64,000 nt of DNA from UBA1573 sp034005165 (GTDB lineage: Bacteria > Pseudomonadota > Alphaproteobacteria > Micavibrionales > Micavibrionaceae): contig JAVEVE010000008.1 in NCBI GenBank assembly GCA_034005165.1, positions 22,353 through 86,352 of the forward strand, given 5' to 3'. The position numbers were made by a program, and so were the translations under genes. Below are positions 25,203 through 33,852 of this stretch, piece by piece (position 1 is the stretch's first letter; every line of letters begins with the position of its first letter). The notes under the pieces are model-generated. The model worked only from the letters and a program-made list of their open reading frames with translations, was not told the origin of the DNA and searched no databases.

Positions 25203-28200
25203 ATGAACCGAATCTGGCGCCATTTATCGTCTGTTATGGCATATGCATTGCTGACCTCGGCGGCCACAACTTCTGTGTCCGTAGCGCAAGCTATCGCCGC
25301 AGACTTGCAAATGAAAGTTCGCGGCAGTGACCACAATGATTATTCCCGCTTGGTATTTGAGGGAGCTGCTGCTCCGAAATACATAATCAAACAAGATCGA
25401 AATTCTGCAGTCATTACATTTGAAGCGCCTGTTTCGTTGCAAGTAGAAACTGCTCCCCCTGAAAATCTGGAACGTGTTGTTGCTTATAAAAAACTTTCTG
25501 ACACGCAGATTAAAATTGATTTTCCGGCGGGAATTAGCTTGCGTCATTTCATTCTTGATAAGAAGCTAATCCTTGACTTCAAAGGACACGCCAAACCGCA
25601 AGAGACAAGCGCAGCCATTGTGCCTCCCAAAAAAGTCGCGTTAGCGGGAAATAAAAACGTGAACGACGAAGGTCATAAACCAACCGATCTGACCGAAGCG
25701 ATGGCTGTATCAGAGTCCCCAGCCGCCGGAGAAGAAGAAACAAAAAAAGAAACGCCTTCTATAAAGCACGTTGCGGCAGACCATCAGAAAGAACAAATTG
25801 AAAATGCCGTATCAAAAAATGTGACGCTCGAAAAACATATTGTTGTTGATGAATCTAAAGAAAATGCAGGTGATCAACAATCAGAGACTTTGGCAGACGA
25901 GCATAAGGCCCCGGAATTGAAACTTGTACCGCATACGATCAATATTGCCGGAACAACTTCTTTTGCTCTGGCGGTTTTCGAGAAAAGCGGAAAATTATGG
26001 TTTGTCCTTGATAAGCCTGACGTCGTGGTTCCCCCACAATTTGAAGGGCCATACCGTTCTAAGTTCGATGGATTTGAACGTATGACATCGGGCGATACCA
26101 CAATATTTAGAACACCGCAGCCGACGGGTTATACCTTGACAGGTAGCGGTGGCGGATTGGTTTGGGACGTCAAAATGACAGAGCTCAAAGAGGGATTGTT
26201 CGAGCCGAAGCCACTAGTTCGTGCCGATAATGTTCCAGGGGATTCCGGTCCAAGCTTGCTGTGGTCTGCACCGACATTTCATCGCGCAGTCAAAATTACT
26301 GATCCCGATACAGGAGAAACAATCTGGGTAGGTATGGTCTCTGAGGCCCGCGACTTTGCCCGGTTACCACAGAAATTTGCAGAATTAGAATCGCTCCCGT
26401 CAGTGATCGGGATGGCTTTGGTTTCAAAAGTGGATGATCTGTCGGTCTCAAAAATTCAGGAAGGAGCATTGATTTCGAGACCTGAAGGACTGGCTTTATC
26501 TATGAAGAAAGATCTGTTGCCTTATAAAAATGAAGTAAAAGAGACGCCCGATGATAAGGAAAAAAGCGGAAGTCGAATCTATAACTTCGCCGACTGGGAA
26601 GGTGGAAGTACGATGGCTGATCTCTATGAAAATCAGCGTCTGATTCTGTCAGGACTGCAGGAGCAAACCGATCTGAAAAAGACGGAAGGGATGCTGTTTT
26701 TGGGGCGTATGATGTTGGCGCATGGTCTGTCCCCTGAGGCCAAAGGATTTTTTGATTTGGCAGAGAGCTATACACCGGAACTGTCGGAAAACACAGAATA
26801 CAAAGCCCTGAGAGGAGCATCCGAACTTCTTTCTGGTCATTTCAAATCAGCTTTTGAAAACATGAGTAACCCAGTTCTCGACCAGATTGATGAAGTTAAA
26901 ATCTGGAAGTCTGCCGCATTGTCTGGACTTGATGATTGGCAGCAAGCGGCAAAAACGCTTCCTGTAAACGTCAATCTGATTAAGTCATATCCGAAAGATA
27001 TTTTCTTTCCTATGTCTTTAAGACTGGCTGAAATTGCATTGAGAGAAGGAAACCAGAATAAGGCAGAAAAAATTCTCGAGATGGTGGATGCTCGCAAAGG
27101 TGAGGGAATGTCTTTGGCATATAAGTCCTCATTTGACTATCTCAAAGGGGAGTATGCGCGGCAGAAAGGCGATATTGATACCGCCAAGGAGCTTTGGTCA
27201 CAACTCGAAACAGGACAGGATGATCTTTATCGGGCCAAATCACGATTGGCTATGGCTACACTTCGCTATGGAGAGAAAGAAATCACCCTTGATAAGGCCA
27301 TTGATACCCTTGAAGGGCTAAGATATGCGTGGCGCGGAGATGAGCTGGAGACTTCGATCAATTACAACCTAGGAAAACTCTACCTTGAAAAAGGAGAGCC
27401 AATTAAGGCTCTGGGGCTTATGCGTCTTGCAAGTGGATTGATTCCGAACTCCGAAATGGGGAAAACTATCAATCAGGTCATGCACGCAACTTTCCGCGAT
27501 TTGTATTTGACTGATAAAATTCAAGACCTCTCTCCATTAGAGGCTCTGACGATGTATGACGAGTTTTCCGAGTTGGTGCCTCAGGGGGCGGAGGGGGATC
27601 GTTTGGCTCGTCAATTGGCAGAGCGTCTTGCTGATGTTGATTTATTGCCGCGGGCGATCAATCTTTTGAAAAACCAGGTTGATACGCGGCTCTCGGGGGT
27701 GGAGGGTGGTACAGTTGCTATCCGATTGGCCTCAATGCAGGTTTTGGATAACAAGCCTGAGGATGCGTTGAAAACACTCGATCAAGCTATGAATTTCCTG
27801 AAAGATGCGCCGACAGAAGAGGCAGAGCCAAAACGCCGCCAAATTGCATTACTCAAAGCCAAAGCATATTCTTTGATGAATAAACCGCAGGACTCTTTTG
27901 CCGCTCTTAGTCTTCTATCGCAGGATGAAGATGTGCTAAGGCTTCGGGCTGATATCGCGTGGAAGTCAAAAAAATGGCAAGAAGCTGCGGACTCTCTGGA
28001 GCAACTCGTATCCAAGCAGAATATCTCGCTCACCCGCCCGCTGACAGAGGCACAGGCCAAATTGATTATGGATTGGGCTGTGGCATTGTATCTGGCAGAT
28101 AACCGATATGTTCTTGCAAACTTGCGCGAGAGATACTCAGACTCAATGAGCCAGACATCACGTGCCAAAGAATTTGAAGTCATTACACGCCCGAGACAAA

Positions 28201-28466
28201 ACATTTTGCTGGCGGACCGTGATACGATTAAAGGTATTATTGGGGAAACAGATATGTTCCGTGATTTCCTCGAAAGTATGAAAGAAGACCTGACCGGACC
28301 TGTAAAGGAAAGCCCGAAAGCCGCCCAGCCTAGAGGGGCAGCATCTTCTCCTTCAACCTCTGGCACTGTCACTGGGGCTACATCTGGCAAGTCCCCTGCG
28401 AATATTCCAGAGCCTTTGAAAAATGCTCCTCCGGAAATAAAAACGGATGAAGTTTTAGCAGATTAG
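25203..28466 (+). CDS. Large exported AMIN-like and TPR-repeat protein
   Basis: A 1087-residue protein. A signal peptide (residues about 10-33, ending VAQA-IAA) precedes an AMIN-like strand-rich domain (residues about 35-120, DYSRLVFEGAAAPKYIIKQD...LRHFILDKKLILDFKG). A Lys/Glu-rich linker follows, then a beta-rich segment and, from about residue 530, many helical pairs of TPR type (for example LFLGRMMLAHGLSPEAKGFFDLAESYTPEL). The Pro/Ser tail is disordered. AMIN domains target periplasmic complexes to peptidoglycan. It follows cheY-cheZ and faces fliP, suggesting a role in placing or anchoring the motor. The start is uncertain: longer forms would run through the upstream terminator. Confidence 0.75.
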   Translation: MNRIWRHLSSVMAYALLTSAATTSVSVAQAIAADLQMKVRGSDHNDYSRLVFEGAAAPKYIIKQDRNSAVITFEAPVSLQVETAPPENLERVVAYKKLSDTQIKIDFPAGISLRHFILDKKLILDFKGHAKPQETSAAIVPPKKVALAGNKNVNDEGHKPTDLTEAMAVSESPAAGEEETKKETPSIKHVAADHQKEQIENAVSKNVTLEKHIVVDESKENAGDQQSETLADEHKAPELKLVPHTINIAGTTSFALAVFEKSGKLWFVLDKPDVVVPPQFEGPYRSKFDGFERMTSGDTTIFRTPQPTGYTLTGSGGGLVWDVKMTELKEGLFEPKPLVRADNVPGDSGPSLLWSAPTFHRAVKITDPDTGETIWVGMVSEARDFARLPQKFAELESLPSVIGMALVSKVDDLSVSKIQEGALISRPEGLALSMKKDLLPYKNEVKETPDDKEKSGSRIYNFADWEGGSTMADLYENQRLILSGLQEQTDLKKTEGMLFLGRMMLAHGLSPEAKGFFDLAESYTPELSENTEYKALRGASELLSGHFKSAFENMSNPVLDQIDEVKIWKSAALSGLDDWQQAAKTLPVNVNLIKSYPKDIFFPMSLRLAEIALREGNQNKAEKILEMVDARKGEGMSLAYKSSFDYLKGEYARQKGDIDTAKELWSQLETGQDDLYRAKSRLAMATLRYGEKEITLDKAIDTLEGLRYAWRGDELETSINYNLGKLYLEKGEPIKALGLMRLASGLIPNSEMGKTINQVMHATFRDLYLTDKIQDLSPLEALTMYDEFSELVPQGAEGDRLARQLAERLADVDLLPRAINLLKNQVDTRLSGVEGGTVAIRLASMQVLDNKPEDALKTLDQAMNFLKDAPTEEAEPKRRQIALLKAKAYSLMNKPQDSFAALSLLSQDEDVLRLRADIAWKSKKWQEAADSLEQLVSKQNISLTRPLTEAQAKLIMDWAVALYLADNRYVLANLRERYSDSMSQTSRAKEFEVITRPRQNILLADRDTIKGIIGETDMFRDFLESMKEDLTGPVKESPKAAQPRGAASSPSTSGTVTGATSGKSPANIPEPLKNAPPEIKTDEVLAD

Positions 28467-28517
28467 CAGCAACGACTGATCTAAAGTAAGATAAAACAAT
28501 AATCTGAATGAAAGAGC

Positions 28518-29354
28518 TTATTGCTCTGTTGGCGCGTTTTCTAGAATCTCTGTAGGCAAAGAGCCGGTCAGATTATTGGCATCCATCTCGAAACTCTTGA
28601 TTAACGACCCACACACAAGATTCCATCCGTCAACAAGCACGAAGAATACAATCTTGAACGGCAAGGAAATCACGATAGGAGGCAACATCATCATACCCAT
28701 CGACATTAGGATAGAGGAGGTCACGATGTCGATTACCAAAAATGGCAAGAAGAGCATAAAGCCGATTTCAAAAGCGCGGCGCAGCTCAGAAATCATAAAG
28801 GCCGGGATGACCACTGTCAGAGAGAGATCTTGAGGCTTCTCTACCTTTTGTCCACCGGCCGCATCAACAAAAAGCTGCAAATCTTTTTCACGAGCATGTT
28901 TAAGCATAAAAGTTTTAAAAGGGTCAGTCGCTTTATAAAAGGCATCAACTTCATCCATTTCCTCATTCATCAAGGGTTTGATCCCTTGTTCATAGGACTG
29001 CTGGAACGTTGGAGCCATCACAAAAAATGTCAGGAATAGTGCAAGAGAAATCAGAACAGTGTTTGGTGGTGATTGCTGTAAGCCGATCGCAGAGCGCAGA
29101 AAGGATAAAACGACAACAATCCGCGTGAATGAGGTCATCATAATCAGAATGGATGGGGCCAATGACAATACGGTCAGCAGCGCCATCATTTGAACGACCC
29201 GCCCAGTAACAGAGCCGTCAGCGGCAGTATTCATGTCAAGGCTTAGAACTTGCGCAAAAGATGGAAGTGCATACAAAGTCGCAGCCATAAAGCCGGAAAA
29301 GACCAGCAGAAATTTAAGAGAAAAAAGGTGGTGCAGAAATTTCTTATACGTCAT
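28518..29354 (-). CDS. fliP: FliP, flagellar export gate protein
   Basis: A 278-residue gate component with a cleavable signal-like first helix (LFSLKFLLVFSGFMAATLYALPSFA). Signature segments are LSLAPSILIMMTSFTRIVVVLSFLRSAIGLQQSPPNTVLISLALFLTFFVM and FLPFLVIDIVTSSILMSMGMMMLPP. The start overlaps fliO by 11 bases (ATGACGTATAA). A longer frame up to 29405 would lie within fliO and is unlikely. Confidence 0.96.
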   Translation of the reverse strand: MTYKKFLHHLFSLKFLLVFSGFMAATLYALPSFAQVLSLDMNTAADGSVTGRVVQMMALLTVLSLAPSILIMMTSFTRIVVVLSFLRSAIGLQQSPPNTVLISLALFLTFFVMAPTFQQSYEQGIKPLMNEEMDEVDAFYKATDPFKTFMLKHAREKDLQLFVDAAGGQKVEKPQDLSLTVVIPAFMISELRRAFEIGFMLFLPFLVIDIVTSSILMSMGMMMLPPIVISLPFKIVFFVLVDGWNLVCGSLIKSFEMDANNLTGSLPTEILENAPTEQ

Positions 29355-29637
29355 GACTATCTGTTGCCAAGGGTGCGGTAAATCCGGATTCCACAACAGT
29401 TTCACCTGAAGTGCTTAAAATAACAAGATGCTCGGTATCATCTCTCCTCAGAATAATTGCTTTACGTCGAGGATCAAGTGGGAGGACTTCGACGATTTTA
29501 AGGCGCTTTTTTGCTCCTGAGGAGATTTGAACGGGTCCATTCAACCCGAGCTTTTTCAAAATGATCCACAGACCGCCCATCAGGCTCACAACAAGGATAA
29601 GGGCCATAAATGCTCGCAGAAATTCAGGAGATTCCAT
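29344..29637 (-). CDS. fliO: FliO, flagellar export apparatus assembly protein
   Basis: A 97-residue protein. One membrane helix (residues about 7-28) is followed by a small cytoplasmic domain with KKRLKIVEVLPLDPRRKAIILRRDDTEHLVIL, the FliO pattern. FliO helps assemble the FliP-FliR core. It is immediately followed by fliP. Confidence 0.9.
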   Translation of the reverse strand: MESPEFLRAFMALILVVSLMGGLWIILKKLGLNGPVQISSGAKKRLKIVEVLPLDPRRKAIILRRDDTEHLVILSTSGETVVESGFTAPLATDSHDV

Positions 29638-29639
29638 AG

Positions 29640-30044
29640 TTAGTCATCTTTCAAAGTCGTATCCTGTGCTTCGATAGCTTGTGCTAGTTCTGAGGCATCA
29701 AACAGGGCATCGAACGGATTGGGTTGGTTATTGGCTTTATAAACATAGGACATGACCTCGGCAACCGCCAAAAAGGCCTCGGAAGGAATAGGGCTTTCTA
29801 ACTCGATCTTGGCGAGCATTTCTGCCAATGCAGCGTCCTCTCGGACTTTAACGCCATTTTCGAATGCCAGCTGCAAAATCTGCTCGGCAATTTTTCCCCG
29901 TCCGGCTGCCGCAATACGCGGAGTTAGGTCATTATCATCGCCGACTTGAAGAGCCACGGCGGTCTGGTTTTTTGGTTTTTTTGTTATATTTGAAGGGGTT
30001 ATTCCATTTTCATAAATGTCAGTGGTGGGCGGTTCTTTTGGCAT
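29640..30044 (-). CDS. FlhB C-terminal-like protein (FlhX type)
   Basis: A 134-residue cytoplasmic protein. After a basic linker comes AVALQVGDDNDLTPRIAAAGRGKIAEQILQLAFENGVKVREDAALAEMLAKIELESPIPSEAFLAVAEVMSYVYKAN in pieces that match the C-terminal cytoplasmic domain of FlhB downstream of its NPTH cleavage site. No NPTH and no membrane part are present. FlhX-type proteins can substitute for the FlhB C-terminal fragment. I place the start at the ATG 30044 because the first 82 codons of the longer frame look like an upstream promoter region. It is three bases upstream of fliO. Confidence 0.82.
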   Translation of the reverse strand: MPKEPPTTDIYENGITPSNITKKPKNQTAVALQVGDDNDLTPRIAAAGRGKIAEQILQLAFENGVKVREDAALAEMLAKIELESPIPSEAFLAVAEVMSYVYKANNQPNPFDALFDASELAQAIEAQDTTLKDD

Positions 30045-30054
30045 GGTTCTCGCA
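30039..30054 (+). promoter_or_regulatory. Sigma-54 promoter of flgB-flgC-fliE-fliQ-fliR
   Basis: TGGCATGGTTCTCGCA, with GG-N10-GC, lies about 50 bases before flgB. It overlaps the start codon of the divergent flhX-like gene. It is identical over 16 bases to the flgI site on the opposite strand. Confidence 0.82.
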
Positions 30055-30104
30055 ACGACGTTAAAAGAATTATAGATCCATAAGTAAGCATAAGGGTAAG
30101 GATC

Positions 30105-30521
30105 ATGACAATTGAAAATATCGGCCTTTTTCAGGCTATGAACGCAAAAATGAGATATTTGGCCCAACGCCAGAACGTAATTTCCCAAAATGTCGCGAAC
30201 GCCGACACTCCGGGTTATGTTTCTCAAGATCTGAATAAAGTGGATTTCTCCCGCATGGTCGAACGAGTAGGTTCTCAAAACAAAATGCATGTATCAATGG
30301 GGGTATCAAATCCTGGTCACCAATTGCCTGAAAATCAGGCCGCCAACCCGAAAGAAATCAAAAACAAAAAACCGTTTGAGGTCGCTCCGGACGGTAATGC
30401 GGTTATTCTTGAGGAGCAGATGGTTCGGTCTAGTGAAACGCAAATAGATTATAGCCTGATGCTAAATTTATATCGCAATAATGTTGATATGATCAAAACA
30501 GCATTAGGATCAAATAAATAA
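30105..30521 (+). CDS. flgB: FlgB, proximal rod protein
   Basis: A 138-residue rod protein: LFQAMNAKMRYLAQRQNVISQNVANADTPGYVSQDL at the N-terminus and EEQMVRSSETQIDYSLMLNLYRNNVDMIKTAL at the end. First gene of the rod/export-gate operon behind a sigma-54 site, with GGTAAGGATC as ribosome binding site. Confidence 0.96.
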   Translation: MTIENIGLFQAMNAKMRYLAQRQNVISQNVANADTPGYVSQDLNKVDFSRMVERVGSQNKMHVSMGVSNPGHQLPENQAANPKEIKNKKPFEVAPDGNAVILEEQMVRSSETQIDYSLMLNLYRNNVDMIKTALGSNK

Positions 30522-30539
30522 TAGGGAAGGGAGATAAAA

Positions 30540-30953
30540 ATGTCAGATATTATTAACACTATGAAAATCTCCGGCGCGGGTATGCGTGTTCAAAGTGAGC
30601 GCGTGCGCGTCATTGCTCAGAACATGGCAAACTCAGATACCGCCCCAAGCAAGCCAGGAGAGCTGCCTTATACACGCAAAACCATTACATTCAAAAACCA
30701 GATGGATCGCGAGATCGGAGAAAAACTTGTTCAGGTTGATAAAATCGAACAGGATAAAGAAGCTGATTACGTTAAAAAATATATGCCAGGACACCCTGCT
30801 GCCGATGCTGATGGATATGTGATGATGCCTAATGTCTCGAGTCTGATCGAAATGATGGATATGCGCGAGGCGTCTAAATCCTATGAGGCAAACCTGAATA
30901 TGTATACCCAAACACGGGACATGGCTGCAAAAACCATTGATATTTTGAGATAA
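30540..30953 (+). CDS. flgC: FlgC, proximal rod protein
   Basis: A 137-residue rod protein: MKISGAGMRVQSERVRVIAQNMANSDT and LPYTRKTITFKNQMD, then YVMMPNVSSLIEMMDMREASKSYEANLNMYTQTRDM. An AAGGGAGA site stands eight bases before the ATG. Confidence 0.96.
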   Translation: MSDIINTMKISGAGMRVQSERVRVIAQNMANSDTAPSKPGELPYTRKTITFKNQMDREIGEKLVQVDKIEQDKEADYVKKYMPGHPAADADGYVMMPNVSSLIEMMDMREASKSYEANLNMYTQTRDMAAKTIDILR

Positions 30954-31012
30954 CAGTCACATTTTAATGTTTGATATGATAGAATGATAAGGGTTAGGAA
31001 AAGGATGGCAGA

Positions 31013-31339
31013 ATGGCAGATATGATTGCAAATCCGGCAGCAGCAGCTAGCGCTTATGCCAATATGGCGAGAACTGCGTCCGTGTCTGATGGTCTGGGCG
31101 GAGAGGTTTCTTCAGCTCCTCAAACATCCTTCGGGACTTTTCTTGAAAACAGTGTACGAAACTCTATTGAAACCCTGAAGCAAGGGGAGCGAGCTTCTGC
31201 TGGCGGCATTACTGGAACTATGGACCCGTTAACCATTACACAGGCTATTACAGACGCAAAGTTGACGTTGGAAACTGTCGCAGCTGTGCGTGATGCTGCC
31301 TTAGAGGCCTATAACAAAATCCAGAGTTCTGCGATTTAG
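31013..31339 (+). CDS. fliE: FliE, MS ring-rod junction protein
   Basis: A 108-residue protein. The conserved C-terminal part reads MDPLTITQAITDAKLTLETVAAVRDAALEAYNKIQSSAI, in the usual FliE form (ETVAAVRDKALEAYNEI). FliE links FliF to the rod. It has an AAAAGGATGG ribosome-binding region. Confidence 0.95.
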   Translation: MADMIANPAAAASAYANMARTASVSDGLGGEVSSAPQTSFGTFLENSVRNSIETLKQGERASAGGITGTMDPLTITQAITDAKLTLETVAAVRDAALEAYNKIQSSAI

Positions 31340-31406
31340 CTTTATATTCTCTTTTGGCATAAAATTCAGGTTTGCCACGCCTGAGAATCGCGCCTAGAAT
31401 ACATCC

Positions 31407-31673
31407 ATGAACGAAGAAGAAGTCATTGAACTGGTCCGCGAGTCCATTATGCTCAGTATTGAACTGAGTGCACCTGTTATGCTCGTTGGTCTGGTCGTTG
31501 GGACCGCAATTGCATTGGTGCAAGCCTTGACGCAAATTCAGGAAGTAACTTTGGTGTTTGTGCCTAAAATTTTGGCAATTTTTCTTGCAATTTTTATCGG
31601 TCTGCCGATGATGACCGTGACGTTGATTGAATTCATGAATGTTATTGCTGACAGGATTGTCGCTATAAAATAG
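31407..31673 (+). CDS. fliQ: FliQ, flagellar export gate protein
   Basis: An 88-residue two-helix membrane protein: VRESIMLSIELSAPVMLVGLVVGTAIALVQALTQIQEVTLVFVPKILAIFLAIF is the FliQ hallmark. It forms the export gate with FliP and FliR. Confidence 0.96.
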   Translation: MNEEEVIELVRESIMLSIELSAPVMLVGLVVGTAIALVQALTQIQEVTLVFVPKILAIFLAIFIGLPMMTVTLIEFMNVIADRIVAIK

Positions 31674-31694
31674 AAAGGCCGTAGACGGAACATT

Positions 31695-32471
31695 ATGGCC
31701 GAAGGGGATCTCCAAACATTTCTGACAACAGGTGTTCTTGCCTTTATGCTGACATTTGTCCGCTTGGGAACTGTTTTGTTGCTTATGCCCGGAATAGGAA
31801 ATGCCTATGTACCCGGGAATGTGAAGTTGAATTTTGCCCTGGCATTTTCTTTTGTTCTGTTCCCATTGCTGCAATCAAAGATACCGATGCCGCTTCCGGG
31901 GACATTTGTCCTATTCACAATAATTATCATGGAATTTCTTGTGGGGATGTTCATTGGGACCATTACACGCGTTCTGCTGTCTGCTTTAGATATAGCCGGC
32001 ATGATTATTTCAACCCAGTCATCTCTGGCCAACGCCCAGATTTTTAACCCTGCTTTTGCGTCACAAGGCTCAATCATGGGGGGATTTATTACGCTAGCAG
32101 GAACATTACTGATTTTTGTAACTGATCTGCATCAGTTGATTATTTCTGCAATGATCAATTCCTACGAAATTTTTCCCGTAGGAAAAGTTCCGGACATTTC
32201 GTCCATGGCGACGCTATTGGTGCGGGAGGTTTCATATGCCTTTCTTGTCGCTATCCAGATGACAGCCCCTTATTTCGTGGTGATCCTGTTGCTTTATATC
32301 TGCATGGGGATCATGTCCAAATTGATGCCGCAAGTACAGGTTTTCATGATTGCTGTGCCGGTTCAAATCTGGATTGCGCTAGTGCTGTTTGCATTAACCG
32401 CATCAACTATGATGTATGCGTGGCTCACATGGTTTGCTAACGGTATGTCGATTTTTCTACCACAAAGCTAA
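31695..32471 (+). CDS. fliR: FliR, flagellar export gate protein
   Basis: A 258-residue multi-pass protein with LTFVRLGTVLLLMPGIGNAYVPGNVKLNFALAFSFVLFPLL at the N-terminus and GIMSKLMPQVQVFMIAVPVQIWIALVLFALTAS near the end, typical of FliR. Last gene of the flgB operon; flhB, the usual next gene, does not follow. Confidence 0.95.
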   Translation: MAEGDLQTFLTTGVLAFMLTFVRLGTVLLLMPGIGNAYVPGNVKLNFALAFSFVLFPLLQSKIPMPLPGTFVLFTIIIMEFLVGMFIGTITRVLLSALDIAGMIISTQSSLANAQIFNPAFASQGSIMGGFITLAGTLLIFVTDLHQLIISAMINSYEIFPVGKVPDISSMATLLVREVSYAFLVAIQMTAPYFVVILLLYICMGIMSKLMPQVQVFMIAVPVQIWIALVLFALTASTMMYAWLTWFANGMSIFLPQS

Positions 32472-32496
32472 CTCGCGCAGATTTTTACATATTTTT

Positions 32497-33414
32497 TTAT
32501 TTCTTGGTTATCTCGAAGCCACTGAAGAACTTTATGGTATCACCTTGGATCTGCTGCCACCGGGGTAAATCGGAATAAGGCATTGTCAGAAAATAGGTCT
32601 GACCTTTCCCGTCTTCAAAAATTTGACGGCACAGAAATCCTTTCGGAAAATAGATTTTTTGAGCTTCTTGTTGGTCAGGGAATTTATCTCCGCAAACTTC
32701 CCGCGCCGCCATCAACTTTTTCGCGTCATTCAGCTGGTTCTGTGCTTTAAGCTTATCAACAAGAGAAATACAAAACTGCGAGGTTGGGGCAACACTTGGT
32801 GATGAACAGTCCATAACAGTTTTTCTGGAATCAGTGTTGCCAATATAAATGATCTTAATTGGTGATGAATGTGTAGACTTCAGGTCGAGAGGATCGGTCG
32901 TGCTATAATATTTCAGGCCATTCTGGTCTCCGGATGGATAGTATTTTACACCGCTTTTCTTCATGCTTTGGGAAACTTCATCAAAATTCAGAGTGCGTCC
33001 TGCCACAGTGAGAGTGCGTCTTCGCCCGTCCTCAGTGACTTTATCAATGGGGTCATTCTTGCTAAACATGTGGGCAACGGCGGAGGTAAAACCCGGATAA
33101 ACAAAATCCACAACCAGCATGGAGGCAGGGGGAAGTGTTACAGTATCTTCTACATGATCATAGGGGAGAATATAGGCTTTCGGGATTTCAAATTTTCGGG
33201 AGCTACCCGAAAAAGTCACAATGGCTTTTTTCGAATAAAGCTTACCTGATTGAATGTCAGCCAAAGATGCAATCCCTAGATTGGTAAGGAGCTTCTGAAA
33301 TGTCTTGAGCTGTTCCGGTGGCAGCGGCGAATCTGATGCTTGAGCAGGTGGCGCCATGACAAGAAGTGCTGCCGCAATAAGAGGAATGTGCTTAACATGT
33401 AAAGAAAAAAACAT
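32497..33414 (-). CDS. Unrecognised periplasmic protein
   Basis: A 305-residue protein with a clear signal peptide (HVKHIPLIAAALLVMAPPAQA-SDS). The mature part includes KLLTNLGIASLADIQSG, a strand-rich central region and four cysteines (DCSSP, FCISL, VCGDKF, FLCRQ), which could form two disulphides. An AGGAGT site five bases upstream fixes the start; a 33-residue longer frame is ignored. It converges on fliR and lies downstream of rpsU. No family is recognised. Confidence 0.65.
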   Translation of the reverse strand: MFFSLHVKHIPLIAAALLVMAPPAQASDSPLPPEQLKTFQKLLTNLGIASLADIQSGKLYSKKAIVTFSGSSRKFEIPKAYILPYDHVEDTVTLPPASMLVVDFVYPGFTSAVAHMFSKNDPIDKVTEDGRRRTLTVAGRTLNFDEVSQSMKKSGVKYYPSGDQNGLKYYSTTDPLDLKSTHSSPIKIIYIGNTDSRKTVMDCSSPSVAPTSQFCISLVDKLKAQNQLNDAKKLMAAREVCGDKFPDQQEAQKIYFPKGFLCRQIFEDGKGQTYFLTMPYSDLPRWQQIQGDTIKFFSGFEITKK

Positions 33415-33496
33415 AGTAACTCCTAAAGTTAAAGTCATATAATAAAATTGTATAGGATTTTGGATACAGAAACAGTTTTTTCTAAAGATGTTTGGT

Positions 33497-33524
33497 GCAA
33501 AAAACCGCCACAAACGGGCGGTTT
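33497..33524 (-). terminator. Terminator after rpsU
   Basis: Stem AAACCGCC (33502-33509) pairs with GGCGGTTT (33517-33524), followed on the minus strand by TTTTGC. It stands 30 bases past the rpsU stop. Confidence 0.75.
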
Positions 33525-33553
33525 AAAATATTTAGACGTTACAGATCAAAAGC

Positions 33554-33760
33554 CTAGAAGCCTTGACGCTCTTTACGCTTACGATCCAGCTTACGCCAAC
33601 GACGAACGGACTCGGCCTTTTCGCGTTTCTTCTTCTCGGAAGGTTTTTCGAAGTCACGACGCATTTTCATTTCACGGAAAATACCTTCGCGCTGCATTTT
33701 CTTTTTCAATACACGCAGAGCTTGCTCAACGTTATTGTCACGAACTGATACAGTTACCAA
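33554..33760 (-). CDS. rpsU: Ribosomal protein S21
   Basis: A 68-residue basic protein: VRDNNVEQALRVLKKKMQREGIFREMKMRRDFEKPSEKK is the S21 sequence. It binds the 30S platform near the 3-prime end of 16S rRNA. The start codon is TTG, preceded by AAAGGGGTG. The S21 N-terminus is well conserved, so the TTG is firm. It is isolated inside the flagellar cluster with its own terminator. Confidence 0.96.
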   Translation of the reverse strand: MVTVSVRDNNVEQALRVLKKKMQREGIFREMKMRRDFEKPSEKKKREKAESVRRWRKLDRKRKERQGF

Positions 33761-33852
33761 CTAAAATCACCCCTTTCCAGTATAGAATAGGCGGACTTTG
33801 TATCATGTTGGGGATGTATTGCAAGTAAAAAAGACAGAAAAACCCACAAAAA

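Noticed and set aside
27782..28390. 202-codon minus-strand frame within the AMIN/TPR gene
   Set aside because: Shadow of the real gene with no start signal and no recognisable product.
30045..30290. N-terminal extension of the FlhX-like gene
   Set aside because: It would overlap flgB and its promoter, and the added residues do not resemble FlhB; ATG 30044 gives the expected domain.
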